Assembly (NCBI GenBank): GCA_965178125.1
Contig: OZ237744.1
Coordinates: forward strand, 186,001-250,000
DNA length: 64,000 nucleotides
Direction: 5' to 3'
From: Bilabrum cf. latius
Lineage: Eukaryota > Bigyra: Bicosoecida > Bigyra > Bicosoecida
Part shown: positions 44,701 through 54,733 of the stretch, in pieces
Layout of the letters: every line of letters starts with the position of its first letter
Numbering within the stretch: position 1 is the stretch's first letter
Notes under the pieces: generated by a model
What the model saw: only the letters and a program-made list of their open reading frames with translations
Told to the model about the DNA's origin: nothing
Database searches by the model: none
Translations under genes and position numbers: made by a program

Positions 44701-45983
44701 CCTTGCTGGGCATGCTGCAACGGCAAGCACAACACGTTTGCAATGGCTGAAGACTCCGCAACAGCGGCGCGCATGCTGCGCACGAACGAAGCTAGCTGTG
44801 CGTCAAGCTGGTGCCGAACGTAGAGCAGGGGTTCGGCGTCCTGCTACTGCTCACCACTGTCTGCCATGCGGGAATCTTCCGGTGCCGGGCTGCCTGCTGC
44901 TTGAGATGATGATCTAGAGCTGACGCCGCCCCCTTGCTCGTCGTGATGCCCTTTATTGGCTCTATTCGCGCCAGCCTAGGCTTGCTGCATGCCGCTCACC
45001 ATGTCTGCAAGGGCGCCCGCAACTGCCGAGATGGCCTACTCGGCAGTTGGCATTCGCCTGCGTCCAGCGGCCTTTCCCCGCCCGTGCCTTGCGATCCTAG
45101 TCCTTCTCTTGAAAACCTATCCTCCCTCTTGTTCACTGTCTTCCTCCTCGTCTTCGTCTTCATCGTCCTCAGCTCCGCGCGCTGCTGCAGACTAGGCACC
45201 GCCAATTCCGTCGTCACTGTCCTCGTCAGAGTACACTTCCACGTCTGAATCGTCGCGCATTCCAGCACTAGAGTGCGCTTCGCCACAGTGGGCAAGCAGG
45301 AAGTGCGTGGCCGGGCCTAACGTACCCAAAGAAAGGGAGCTGAGGCGGGCTAGCACTTCCGAGACGAAGCCCCGCATGTGGGGCGATTCTGGACCGCCAA
45401 ACCGAGATGCAGCCTCTAGGACCAACTTTACCTGGACTGCATCACCCGTGCTACTTGAAAACTACGTCTAAAGCTCCTCAAGTACGGTATCCTCCTCGTC
45501 TGACATGCGAGCTACGAAACCGAGCAAGTCTGGAAGATTCTCGAGCACAGCTTCTCGCAAGGCGAGGCTCTACTCTGTTTTCGACAAAGATAGTACCTAC
45601 CGTACCATCAGTGATTTCTGTGCGACAAATGGTATCCACCTGATGCCTTGGAGCAGGTGGGCAGCTCTCGAAGCCTCGCCAATCCTGTCGAGAGACTTAC
45701 ATGCTTGCACGACGGCCTCAATAACGACAGAGTTCGAAGAGGGGCACGATAACAGCAGGCGAATCGTTGGATGCAATGATCCGCTAGCTGAGGTGAAGGC
45801 TTGTATGGCCTCGGCGCGGACAAGAGCTTGCTGCAGCAGTTGCTTTAGTCGAGCAAGCTACGCTGGGTGTCGAATGCTGGCCGATAGCATGGATGCAGCC
45901 TTTTGAACCTGGCGAGGGTCGACCTGAATACTATCTAGAAATGCATGGAGCTGCCCAAACGGGCTGCCTGGACTTGTATCCAT
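38790..45983 (-). CDS. FANCD2: FANCD2 (Fanconi anaemia D2) homologue, 2397 aa, intronless
   Basis: FANCD2 acts with FANCI as a DNA clamp in interstrand-crosslink repair and is controlled by monoubiquitination. ATG 45983 is preceded by an in-frame TGA; stop is TGA 38792-38790. The frame crosses about 23 TAGs. Family landmarks in order: N-terminal solenoid ending in LREAVLENLPDLLGF; YTAPLGVGQVRALYDAAFG and DELFILIKKQLANPTEHYRR (matching human ...IRKQLSS..FKYK); RRAVRQVIHAFFVSNFICTS; C-terminal block KEVAMLHGGGGAFSIGRLKP followed by KGISGEVI, matching human AFWLGNLKNRDLQGEEI. It is about 950 residues longer than human FANCD2 through acidic, Lys-rich (KKRARGAKAAGKG) and Ala/Ser-rich insertions and a Ser/Lys/Ala tail. 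I did not locate the monoubiquitination lysine. Human and plant orthologues are intron-rich, so the absence of introns stands out. Confidence 0.85.
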
Positions 45984-46149
45984 CGCAATTTGTGCAATTG
46001 TTCAGAAGCATTTTCAAACGGTTTGTTGCGTGCGGTTCGGACCTGCCTTGCGAGGCTGCCTCTACCGTTTGCCTGGGGCCCACCACGGGGGCCCGGGCCA
46101 ATCAGACTCTCTTTGTATTCTTCCGGTATCCCGCCTGCTGAGGATCACG
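45984..46149. other. Short intergenic gap, same-strand genes
   Basis: 166 bp between the stop of the HEAT-repeat gene and the start of FANCD2, both on the minus strand. It presumably carries the FANCD2 promoter. An in-frame TGA lies just upstream of the FANCD2 ATG. Confidence 0.4.
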
Positions 46150-49100
46150 TCAAGCCGGCGAGCCAGGTCGAGGAGTCGATACGCGAGCCACGTTGCCGCC
46201 ATCCTCCGGCGGAAGCGACCCGTGCTCACTCACGAACCGCAGGGCAGACTGCGGCGGCCTCTCTCCCGGTTCCAGGGCCCTAACCTCGATGTCTTTCCGT
46301 TGCGGGTCACCATCGCGCCCTGCACTGCTGCTGGCTCCCACTGGCGGGCTAATGGCGGCCCCGTCACGGCCGGGAAGCTGGCCCTCCTCTGCGATCGAGG
46401 CCGTCGGAGCAAGTGCCCAGCGCTCGTCCCTGACCCCTCCATACGGCTTGCGAGCATCAAACGTCTGCAGCTCGGATGAACGCGGCAGACGGATCCCCGC
46501 GCCGCCGCCGCTGCTGCTGCTGCCACCGCCAAGACCCACACCCGCCCGCGACGCACCCCCGGCGCCCACTCGTCCGAAGGCCCCGCCCTCGCCCTTCCTC
46601 CCTGGAGCGGTCGCTCCGCCGCCCCGTCGCAGGGACCGGAGGCGAGCAGCTAAGGCGTCAGCTCCCGGAGCACCTGCCCCCGGGCCTGCGCTCGCCGGCG
46701 CCGCGCCGCTGGTTCCGCTGCCCTCCCCTGCGCCGATGGCACCGACGGGCGATCGGACGACCCGGATTCCCGGCGATCCACTCGTCACACCGCCACCGTC
46801 CCCACCCAACCATCCCAGTCGCGTCGCTTGCTCCCTGAGCTCCTCCCCGAGACGCCCTATGGTGACCCGCGGGCCGATGATCCGTTGCAGGCCACGCAGG
46901 CACTCGCGACCGGCAACGCGGGCGGCAGCCGTATCTGGGTCCAGCGGATCCCCGGAAGCCTCTCTTACCAGTGTGACGAGTGCGTTCTCGGCCCTGGCGA
47001 GGATTCTCTTGGTCGCAGACTTGCCCAGCTTCTCGCACGGAGGAGCCAGTTCCTCTAGCACCGCCCTCCGCGCCCGCGCTATGCTAGGGTGCCCTTCCGA
47101 AGCACTTGCTCGGAGCAGCTGGGCAAGCACACTCTCGGCGGGGCCCCTGGGCGCCTCTTCGTCGGCATCACCCATGGGCTTGCGCACCGCGCCCGATCGC
47201 GCGGCACCGGTTCCGCTGCCCCCGCCGCCGAACCGTGATTTCTTGGCGGCCGGTGGCATGGCCCCAGGAGAGCCCTCCGCTGCAGCGAGCTCGTCACACG
47301 CCGCGATGCCTGCGAGCAGGGACCAGCAGGGATCTGTCCTCCGCTGGATGGCGGGAGTCGCGGGCGATTCCGATTCCGATTCCGATGCCGCTGACGTGGC
47401 GGCTGACGTGGCGGCTGGGTCGGTGCCCTGCACGCCGGAGGGACCGCAGCTCGCCACGGAGGGGGCGCGGACGGCATCCAGCCTCACCCGGGGCAGCCGC
47501 AGGAGCTGAGCCTTGGAAACTCCACCGCTGGACTGCTGATCCGATCCTCCGGCACGCAGCTCGGGGGGCAGCGCGTGCGAGTGCAGGTTGTCGGCCCCGT
47601 CAGAGTCGTAGTCCACGCCTGCCTCCGCCAAGGAACCCGCTGCAGAAGACGAAGGGTCATTTCCAGCCCCGGACGAGGCGGCGATTCCGGTCCCGCTTTG
47701 GACCTGCCGCCTGGTCGCGTCGATTTCCCGCTCCAGCCAGGCGGCCAGCTGTTCCCTGGCCTCCCATCCGAGCATCCTGCAGGCGATCCCAAGTGCCCTG
47801 CCTGACTCAGTGGCCACGTCAGCCACGTGGTCGGTACACGCGACTGCCAGCGTGCGGATGGCGGTGTTTCGGATGCCAGATAGATCTTTCTTGTCTTCTT
47901 CTTTGCCGCCATCGATGGCACTCGCTCCATCGCCACCGCCATGTTCAGCTCCAGCAGACCCGCCTTCCTCTTCCTCTTCCTCGCTGCAGCCGGACAGAGC
48001 GAACGGACTCCCGACGAGCAGCCGCTGCACCGCAACGGCAGCGGACCTCCTCACGGTTGCAACCGTGTCATCGAGCAGGTGCAGGAGCACCTTGAGACCC
48101 GCGGGAGCCACGGCGAGCCGCGTAGCCTCGGACAGCTTGCTGCCTAGTTCCGCAAGGACCAGGGCCGCGGCGCCGCGCACGGCGTGGTTGGGGCTGCTCT
48201 GCGCCTCGGCCACCAAGAACTCACCGGTTGCGACCGCCCGTGCCTCCACCTCCTGTATGCTCTCCAGCCCCAGCTCGTGCATGCTCCTCCACCGCTAGTT
48301 GGCCGCGGCGCTCACACCGGAAGCGGAAAAGTATCGGTTGAGTATTAAGGGAGGTAGCACGATGTCGAGAACACCCTTTAGCGGTTCCCCGCATAGGCCT
48401 CCCGGGGCTGCGGAACCTGCGTGCGCGGCGCCGAAGGCGAGCTGCATGAAGGCCCCGCACGCCTCGACTGCCGCAAACCGAACTTGCGACCAATTGTCCC
48501 GCATCAGGTGCCCAAGCACTTGCGCGACAGCGCGCCAGCCATTGATTGCATGCTCCTGCTTGTCTGTTGGAGCAGTTGCCCCGGATGATGGCACAGCCAG
48601 TGCTGCGCACGCCACGTGCTGCAGGCTCGGGCCCGGGCCCGAAGCGGGCGAAGCTGCGACCGGTGGGCTGCCAGGCCTGCTGCCCCTACCTTCTCCAGAG
48701 AGGGTGCCATCGGTTGCCGCTCCAATAGGCGGGCTTGCAGGCCGACCGGCTGCTGCTGCTGCCGGGGGGCTGCTTGGTGCGGCCAAGGAAGCGATCAGTC
48801 CGGCCGCGGCTTCTCTCACGAATCGATTCGTGTGGCACGACGCAAGCACCAGTAGGGAGTCATCAGATCCACCAGATGCGTCTGCATTGCTCCAAAGGTT
48901 GCACAAGAGGGAATACTCCTTGCGGTCAGCTGCATGAAGCTGATCTGCCGGCGCGGAGCCGAGAATTGTTCGGATCATCGCAAGATTCGATTCGATGGCC
49001 GGAGACACTTCGGATTCTGGGCATGTTATTGATGTATCTGGGCTGTCTTGCAAAAGGCTCAACGAATGGGCAATTGCTGCCCTACCGACAGCGTGGATCC

Positions 49101-49368
49101 ACGTCCAGTGACTGCTTCCTGGCACTTGACCACACCTAGCTGCGACAGCTGCGAGATCTTGCTGGCGCTATTGCCTGCTTGCATGACTATAGCTTACTTT
49201 TGCGCCCGCTAAGGCCTAAAAAATTATAGCCTGAGTCTCTGGTGCTCCTAATGCGTCGACATTCAACAGAGTCTTCAGATCTGGCTTGCTGCTACTCGTT
49301 GTTGATGTAGCGCTTGTTGCAGCACCAGTAGCTAGCTGTGATGTATCGTATTCTTCGAGCGGGTCCAT
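46150..49368 (-). CDS. HEAT/ARM-repeat protein, 1072 aa
   Basis: ATG 49368 begins MDPLEEYDTSQLATGAATSA and the frame stays open through TAGs at about 49231, 49174 and 48297 to TGA 46152-46150. HEAT-like helices fill residues 60-480: VREAAAGLIASLAAP, NWSQVRFAAVEACGAFMQLA, NHAVRGAAALVLAELGSKLS, DTVATVRRSAAVAVQRLLVG and IRNTAIRTLAVACTDHVADV. The segment around ...LPPLILNRYFSASGVS resembles a conserved eukaryotic HEAT protein I remember only by sequence pattern (LPRMCLNRYYVAEGV), so I leave it unnamed. The C-terminal half is low-complexity Gly/Ala/Ser/Pro with Arg-Gly stretches. Two TAGs fall in very polar runs (ASRQ-TAG-RQQD). Function is unknown; it is presumably a scaffold. Confidence 0.7.
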
Positions 49369-49711
49369 GTGCACAAAACAAACAAAATTGCTCTGTTCAA
49401 AGTTGATTGAAGGCGAAATCTGCGATGCCGACTTCGGAATGTTCGGTCGGTGAGGTTCCAGGTTCGGTCAAGGACTGCTGGCCAGTGCCTGGTGCTCCGA
49501 CAGGAACCCTAGGGACATTGAACTGAATGCACAGAGGTATGGCCCGCAATCGATGCCCTAGAGACGACTGCGCGGGCGGAAAGCTGCTGCATTGCAGCCT
49601 GCAGTGCTTGATCTGCCTAGCTGCTGGTCATGCACTGCCAGTACACCCGTCTGTCAGGACGATCCAAATGGTAACTTCACAAGCAAGATCATCCCATGGT
49701 TTTGCATCATA
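49369..49711. other. Intergenic gap, no gene seen
   Basis: 343 bp between the start of the HEAT gene and the end of the amidohydrolase gene (both -). No coding frame with protein-like composition, no RNA gene and no repeat was recognised; it should contain the HEAT-gene promoter. Confidence 0.5.
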
Positions 49712-50686
49712 TCAAGGACGCGGCAGCGCACCAACAGCGCTGCAGTCGATCAGCTCGTCTGGCACCCCGTACGCAGCCGCAGCCGAGCGGCAGAGCAACT
49801 GCTCCCTCTGCTCCTTCGTGGCCCCACGCAAGAGCAACTGCTCCACCGCGGCGCTCCATTGTACGTACGTGCCCGCAAGGTCGAGGAAGAACCAGTTGCC
49901 CGCGAAAAAGGACCTATCGTACCCGAAGATGTCAACGGTTTCCCGAACGAACGGTGCGACTTGCTCCACGGTCCAGTTGCCGTACACTCCGCCAGCAGCT
50001 TCTCCGGGTGCCCCAGATATCTTCACGTATGTGTTGTGTCGCTTCGCGAGCAGCTCCATTCCGGCCTTCCATTCGGCGTATTCCGGCGAAGCTGTGCCAA
50101 GATGGATCGCTGGGCCGCCGAGGTGGTCGAGTATCATTGTCGTGTCCGGGCATTTCTAGCCCAGTGCAGCGACTTCTTTTAGAACCGAAGGATTTGACAG
50201 CATGTCAAAGGACAAATTACGTGCACCCAGCTCGCAGAATCCGCGAACAAAGTCACCGTTGCCTAGCATTGAGCTTGCGCTGCCTTCCCGGATGCCACGG
50301 AAAAGAGGAGACGCTGCTTGCATCAAGTCTAGCTGGCGAGAAAGATTCTTATATTCCAGTGCAGCGTGCCCAACGATGGCACCAATCTGGGTTTTGGCTG
50401 GATCTTTGTGCTGCGTCTCAGAGACCTGTTGAACCCACCGCACCTCGTCAAGCCAAAAAGAGGGCTTTGCCGACACCTCAATGAATATGGCAACGGATGG
50501 GTGAATAGCAGCTTTCGACGACACATCCGTCAAATTGCCCAGCGAGTACGAATGGTTCAGTTGCGGAAGCTTGGCTTGCCAAGTGTACTGCAACTGCTAC
50601 AAATTCGTGATATGGACATGCCCATCAATGACGCTGCTCCGTGCTAGGGGGACCAGAAGCGAAATCAGTGCTACTAGGCAGTGCAT
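49712..50686 (-). CDS. Secreted amidohydrolase-2 family protein (lactonase-like), 324 aa
   Basis: ATG 50686 gives a signal peptide (MHCLVALISLLVPLA), then the metal-binding motif DGHVHITN typical of amidohydrolase_2 TIM barrels. Later motifs fit the same family: FIEVSAKPSFWLDEVRWVQ, IGAIVGHAALE, GIREGSAS, MILDHLGGPAI (strand with Asp-His), VKISGAPGE and FGYDRSFFAGNW at the final barrel strand. The closest relatives I recall are L-rhamnono/L-fucono-lactonase-like and 2-pyrone-4,6-dicarboxylate lactonase-like hydrolases. In-frame TAGs at 50600 (Gln-rich NLQQLQY) and 50158 are sense. Stop is TGA 49714-49712. A lactonase role in sugar breakdown would suit the neighbouring glycosidases, but that link is inference. 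Its start codon is about 75 bp from the transposon end. Confidence 0.8.
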
Positions 50687-50759
50687 CAGTCTTAGAATTT
50701 GCTTAATGCCAAACAGGACGCACAGCTACTCGATCCGGGATCCGGATCCGTCTATCCGG

Positions 50760-50794
50760 AATCTGTCCACACCGGGACATCTGTCCACACATTT
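50760..50794 (+). repeat. Left terminal inverted repeat
   Basis: Begins AATCTGTCCACACCGGGACA; about 77% identical to the reverse complement of 53250-53284. Two TGTCCAC-like submotifs inside the repeat may be transposase binding sites. Confidence 0.7.
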
Positions 50795-50815
50795 CTCTCG
50801 GCCCTTCCTGCCCCC

Positions 50816-53179
50816 ATGTCGGGGGCAGCGGCAAGTGGAAGCAGCGAATCTGATAGTAAAACTTCACATCTATCAGAATCTCTGTACTAGCGGCTTAAGG
50901 ACGATGTTCGTGCCGTCGGTTTTCTGCTTGCAAAAGGGGACGGCAGGGTCCCGGAGGAAAGCGCCCACACACGCTGGCTGCTAACACCTGTGAAGGTGTG
51001 GCAGCTTCACCTATACCTTGAAAAACATAAAGCAAGGTTCAGGCCGCGGAAGAAGAAGCAAGCATGGTCACAAGCCGCTGCAATGACCGAGGGCGTCGCA
51101 TCTGGGAACATCGGGTACAAGACGGTTGCGGCCGCCTAGAAGGCGTGGCGGCGCGAGATGATGCTACAGGAGCAGCCCTAGAAGCGGAAACTGAAGTCGT
51201 GTCTACCTGAGCGCCTTGAATTAGCGCTGGCGGAGCTAGTTCGGAGCAGAGCGAGGGAAAACATGCCGATGACCGATGACCAGGTGTTGCACTTTGCTAC
51301 CTGTCTCCGTCGAACGTACTTGCCCAAGCGCCTGAGGAAGGGCAGGCGCCCCAACAAAGAGTGGGTAAATGACTACATGAAGCGTAGAGAGCTGCATTCG
51401 TTGACTCCGGAGGACAAATCCATCGATAGGAGCGCAGCGGAGTCCGCCCACGTCCTGATCAACTGGTTCATCGCCTTCGCTTCCATCCTCGGTATGTCGA
51501 TTGACAAGTCCACCGGGAAGGCCATTGGTGAGCTGAAGAAGTATCATCCTAGTATGATTGCCAATGCGGATGAGACTGTCGTTTTAGTCGAATCCCCGCC
51601 TGGCTAGAACAAGTTTCGTGACCTCAAGGTGGTCGTCGACTCGAGCGACGACAGGGCCACCCTTCGCCGTTCGCGGTTCGCCAAGACCAACGTGGCCTAC
51701 ATCCCTTTCGTCACTGTAGACGGATTGGTAGCTGATGTAGTTATCTTCAAGTATGACGGCAAGGGAACGCACGATGAAGGATTTCGCTTGGAGAACGACC
51801 GGTTGAAGTAGATGCTCAAGGACCTGCCGAAGGAGCCCACCGACGAGCAGGTGCAGAAGGTGCTTGACTGCCAGGCCGTGGCACAGCGGGTGGCTTACCC
51901 GAGCCCCACGCAGCTTCTATTCGTGACAGACGTCCCTGAGGAGTTCAAGGAGGTCGTAACGACCAAGCGCACGAGCCTTGTCGCCACTCCCACGGGGTAC
52001 AGCAACGCCACCACCTTCGGCGGGGGGGTGCGCCTGCTGGCCGACCACTTCGATACCGTGCGCACAAAGGAGAAACTAGGCAAGGATGCAAGGGGTCTAC
52101 TGATCGTAGACGGGCATACAACCCACCATACGGCAGCACTGAAGGCGCTGTGTGCGTAGAGGAACATCGACCTGGTCTTCCTCCCCCCCAACACCACCCA
52201 CTTCATGCAGCCCCTGGACGTCGCATGCATGGCGTCCTTCAAGCGCGTGTTCGCCGCCGACAAGCCGTACTTTGGCGAGTTTATTGCAAGCCGGTACCGT
52301 ATTGAGGAGTAGAAGGCCAAGACCATATCGACGAAGGAGCACTTGAAAGCAGCCGGGCTGGCGAAGAACTACGGGGAGGAGTACATCCTGCCGATGCTGA
52401 TGTCGGCGTCCAGGCAGGCGTTCACAGCCAAGAACGCAACCAGTGGGTTCAGGAAGTGCGGCTTGCTTCCACTTGACCCGGTCTCGGTGATGAAGGGGCT
52501 CAAGATGAAGGATGAAGTGATCAAGGCGGCGCTAGCTGGGTTGGTGGAGGAGGGGGGGGAGGGGGCTGCCAGTGGGGCGGGTGCTGACGACCTCGAGCCC
52601 GGGGGTGCCATCGCTCTGGTGTGCATCATGTTGGGGATTGACAAGCCCCCTCCTTTGTGGCGAGATGCGCCAGCGCATGCAACGTGCACCCTTGAGTAGG
52701 TTACGGATGCTTTGGTGAAGTATGGGGAGAGGCTGAATGCGGACCAGGCCCGTGACATGCTTGTGGATCGGCGGCCTGGCATGGCCGGTACTGTTGATAT
52801 GATCGCCTTGCACATCGCCAAGGTGAGAGAGAGTGGTGACAGGGCCGAGCTAGCTGAGAAGGGTACTAGGAAGCCTCGGACAAAGACGCAGCTCTCGCGC
52901 AGGCTGGCTGGTGTGGGAGGGACGGCAGAAGAGGCTCGGGCGGCGACGCTTGAGGCTGCTTCGAACAAGCGGAAGAGGGCGGAGGAGGGGGGAGCTGGGG
53001 GGAGGAAGAAGCGGCCCAAGTCGCCCAAGAAGAAACGTAGGGTGGAGAAAGGCAAGAAGGGTCAAGAACGTGCGGGTGGAGGAGGAGAGCGTGCGAAGGC
53101 GGAAGCCATGCCCTCGGCAGCTCCTGGGGGGCGGACGCGATCACGAAAGAATGTGAAGAAGCCAAGCAGATATAATTAA
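50816..53179 (+). CDS. Pogo/Tigger-type DDE transposase, 787 aa
   Basis: From ATG 50816 (MSGAAASGSSESDSK) to TAA 53177-53179, one frame crossing eight TAGs. The DDE_1 catalytic core is clear: the first Asp in MIANADETVV, the second in LLIVDGHTTHHTAALKAL and the third Asp in LPPNTTHFMQPLDVACMASF. A region before it (about 60-230) with basic helices is likely the DNA-binding part. The C-terminal 130 residues are very basic (KKRPKSPKKKRRVEKGKK) and probably nuclear-targeting. TAGs at A-TAG-RNIDLVFLPP and G-TAG-NKFRDLK fall within the conserved core, so the element is decoded by the host's variant code. With that code the ORF is intact, suggesting recent activity; under the standard code it would look dead. 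Confidence 0.88.
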
Positions 53180-53249
53180 GCCTATTTACTTTTCACTAGT
53201 GAAATATCAGCCTGTACGGTGCCATAGAGACGAAGATATCACCTGTCCA

Positions 53250-53284
53250 AAAAGTGTGGACACATTGCCGGAGTTGGACAGATT
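53250..53284 (-). repeat. Right terminal inverted repeat
   Basis: Its reverse complement begins AATCTGTCCAACTCCGGCAA and also contains TGTCCACAC, mirroring the left repeat. It lies about 70 bp beyond the transposase stop codon. Confidence 0.7.
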
Positions 53285-53645
53285 TCTAGGAATCCGCTGT
53301 ACCCCGAACTCCCGCCGTCCATAGCTTATGAGCTAATCGTCACCATCGAGATGCAAAAGTATCGCTGGAAAGCGCTTCCGGAGCTCTATCGGCTGAAAAA
53401 GGATTCGCCAGCTGCGGGCGGTTCTGTGAGAAGGTTCGGCGGCTTGTAGTCCCGGTTTGGGGCGGATTTTCTGTGGACATTTCCCCGATCAACGGATCCG
53501 ATCTGCAGTAGGTGCAGCTTGAGATATCGAGGGAAGGCAACCAAAATACACGCGTGGTCGTTGCGATTCTGCAATTCATCATCACTTAGAGACTGCTGAC
53601 TCCGTATCGCATCGCATCAAGCCGACACCTGACACAGGCCGCTGA
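53285..53645. other. Intergenic stretch between transposon and GH16 gene
   Basis: 361 bp. A minus-strand frame at 53340-53585 is open for about 80 codons, but it has no recognisable domain and I do not call it. The sequence next to 53646 should be the GH16 3' UTR. Confidence 0.45.
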
Positions 53646-54578
53646 TCACCCATGACCATACCTGAGACTACCTTTAGCACCACCACCACCACCACCACCA
53701 CCACCACCACCGACAGGGACGTAGTGTCTCACCCAATCACACACCATGTACTGGGGAAACACCGTGTCATTGGCCGGCTTGCCCGGGAACCCTCCCCCCA
53801 CGGCCAGGTTCAGTATGAAGAACCAGTCGTGCTCCTCGTTCACCTTCTGGCTCCAGCCGTTCACGACCGCAACCTGATCGTCGTTCAAGTAGTAAATCAA
53901 CTGATCATGTTCCCTGTCAATATTCGCTCCGAACACGTGGTACGTCTCGTTGTACAGGTGCGTGGAGTTGGCGGGCAGCGGGGTCGAGTAGTTGCCCAGG
54001 GAAGCCTCCTGGGCATGCCCGCACGTCTTGCTGTCGTTCGCCCAATGTGCAGCCCAGTGCTACGTTTGTTCCCCATGCGCGCCGTGCACCTGGCCGTGGC
54101 GCTTTCCGCCGACGCTTTCCATGATGTCGATCTCGCCAGAAACCGGCCAGCAACTCCCGTTCTGCGGCATGAGCCAGATTGCCGGCCATAGACCTTGGGA
54201 AAGGCCGTGCGCTCCGACGTAGTACATGCAGCTGGCCTCGAATCGCCCTTCTCTGGCCCACCGTTTTGAGTTGCCGTCGATCCAGCCGCTCACGTACGGA
54301 TGGTTGCTGGACGTGTTTAGGTCTTTGGAGCGATCGGCCGTCAGTACTAGCGTTCCATCTTTGACGGACACCTGCTCTGGAATGTACCATTCCAGTTCTC
54401 GACTGCCATGCTCCCCTGTCTTGAGGTTCCAATTGCTCTCATTGATTTCGTTGCCGTTGAATTCGTCTTGGAAGTCGAGGTTCCATCTGCTGGGATCAAA
54501 CGGAGGAGCTGGCTAAGCTAGTGCTGCGAATGAGATCAATGTCAGTCCGACGAGCGAGGCCACGGCTTGCAGCTTCAT
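53646..54578 (-). CDS. Secreted GH16 glucanase-like glycoside hydrolase, 310 aa
   Basis: ATG 54578 starts a clear signal peptide (MKLQAVASLVGLTLISFAAL). An in-frame TAG follows at the predicted cleavage site (ALA-TAG-PAPPFDP), where Gln would be an ideal mature N-terminus. The GH16 jelly-roll domain is complete: WNLDFQDEFNGNEINESNWN, HGSRELEWYIPE, ASCMYYVGAHGLSQGLWPAIW, the catalytic motif GEIDIMES (nucleophile and acid/base Glu), YHVFGANIDREHDQLIYYLN and DWFFILNLAVGGGFPG. This layout suits laminarinase/beta-1,3-glucanase-type members. A second TAG follows HGEQT. The C-terminus is a poly-Gly stretch from a CAC/GGT microsatellite, ending at TGA 53648-53646. It is probably exported for beta-glucan digestion. 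Confidence 0.92.
53679..53713. repeat. CAC trinucleotide microsatellite in GH16 tail
   Basis: About ten CAC triplets on the plus strand (GGT on the coding strand) encode a run of glycines at the GH16 C-terminus. In-frame expansion would only lengthen a flexible tail. Confidence 0.9.
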
Positions 54579-54733
54579 TGGCTCGCGCCTTGCCTGTGAT
54601 GACGCGCTCTTCGGAACTGCAACGAATCTTTGGCGAACCTTCGATCTCATCAAGTGACCCGGAAAGGCGCCGAGGAAACTTCCTCCACTGTACTTTGCGT
54701 GCCTACACTAGAAATCCGGCTGAAGGCGCTACA
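54579..54733. promoter_or_regulatory. Divergent intergenic region, GH16 / five-pass membrane protein
   Basis: 155 bp between the divergent start codons, so a shared or overlapping promoter region is implied. No specific element was identified. Confidence 0.35.

Larger units (their letters stand above)
50760..53284 (+). mobile_element. Pogo/Tigger-like DNA transposon with terminal inverted repeats
   Basis: A DDE_1-type transposase gene flanked by imperfect 35-bp inverted repeats at 50760-50794 and 53250-53284 (27 of 35 positions match; both share AATCTGTCCA and TGTCCACAC). The total is about 2.5 kb, a normal size for this class. The element lies between the 5' end of the amidohydrolase gene and the 3' end of the GH16 gene. 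I could not confirm a TA target duplication or the exact outer ends. Confidence 0.75.

Noticed and set aside
46193-47509. 438-codon plus-strand ORF opposite the HEAT-repeat gene
   Set aside because: It is an antisense shadow of GC-rich, low-complexity coding sequence; the opposite strand carries HEAT repeats and a continuous 1072-codon frame. Its own composition is Pro/Ser/Arg-rich with no domain.
49017-49230. Alternative ATG plus 69-nt intron at the start of the HEAT gene
   Set aside because: The splice phase does not match the downstream frame, whereas the TAG-readthrough frame is continuous back to ATG 49368 with protein-like sequence.
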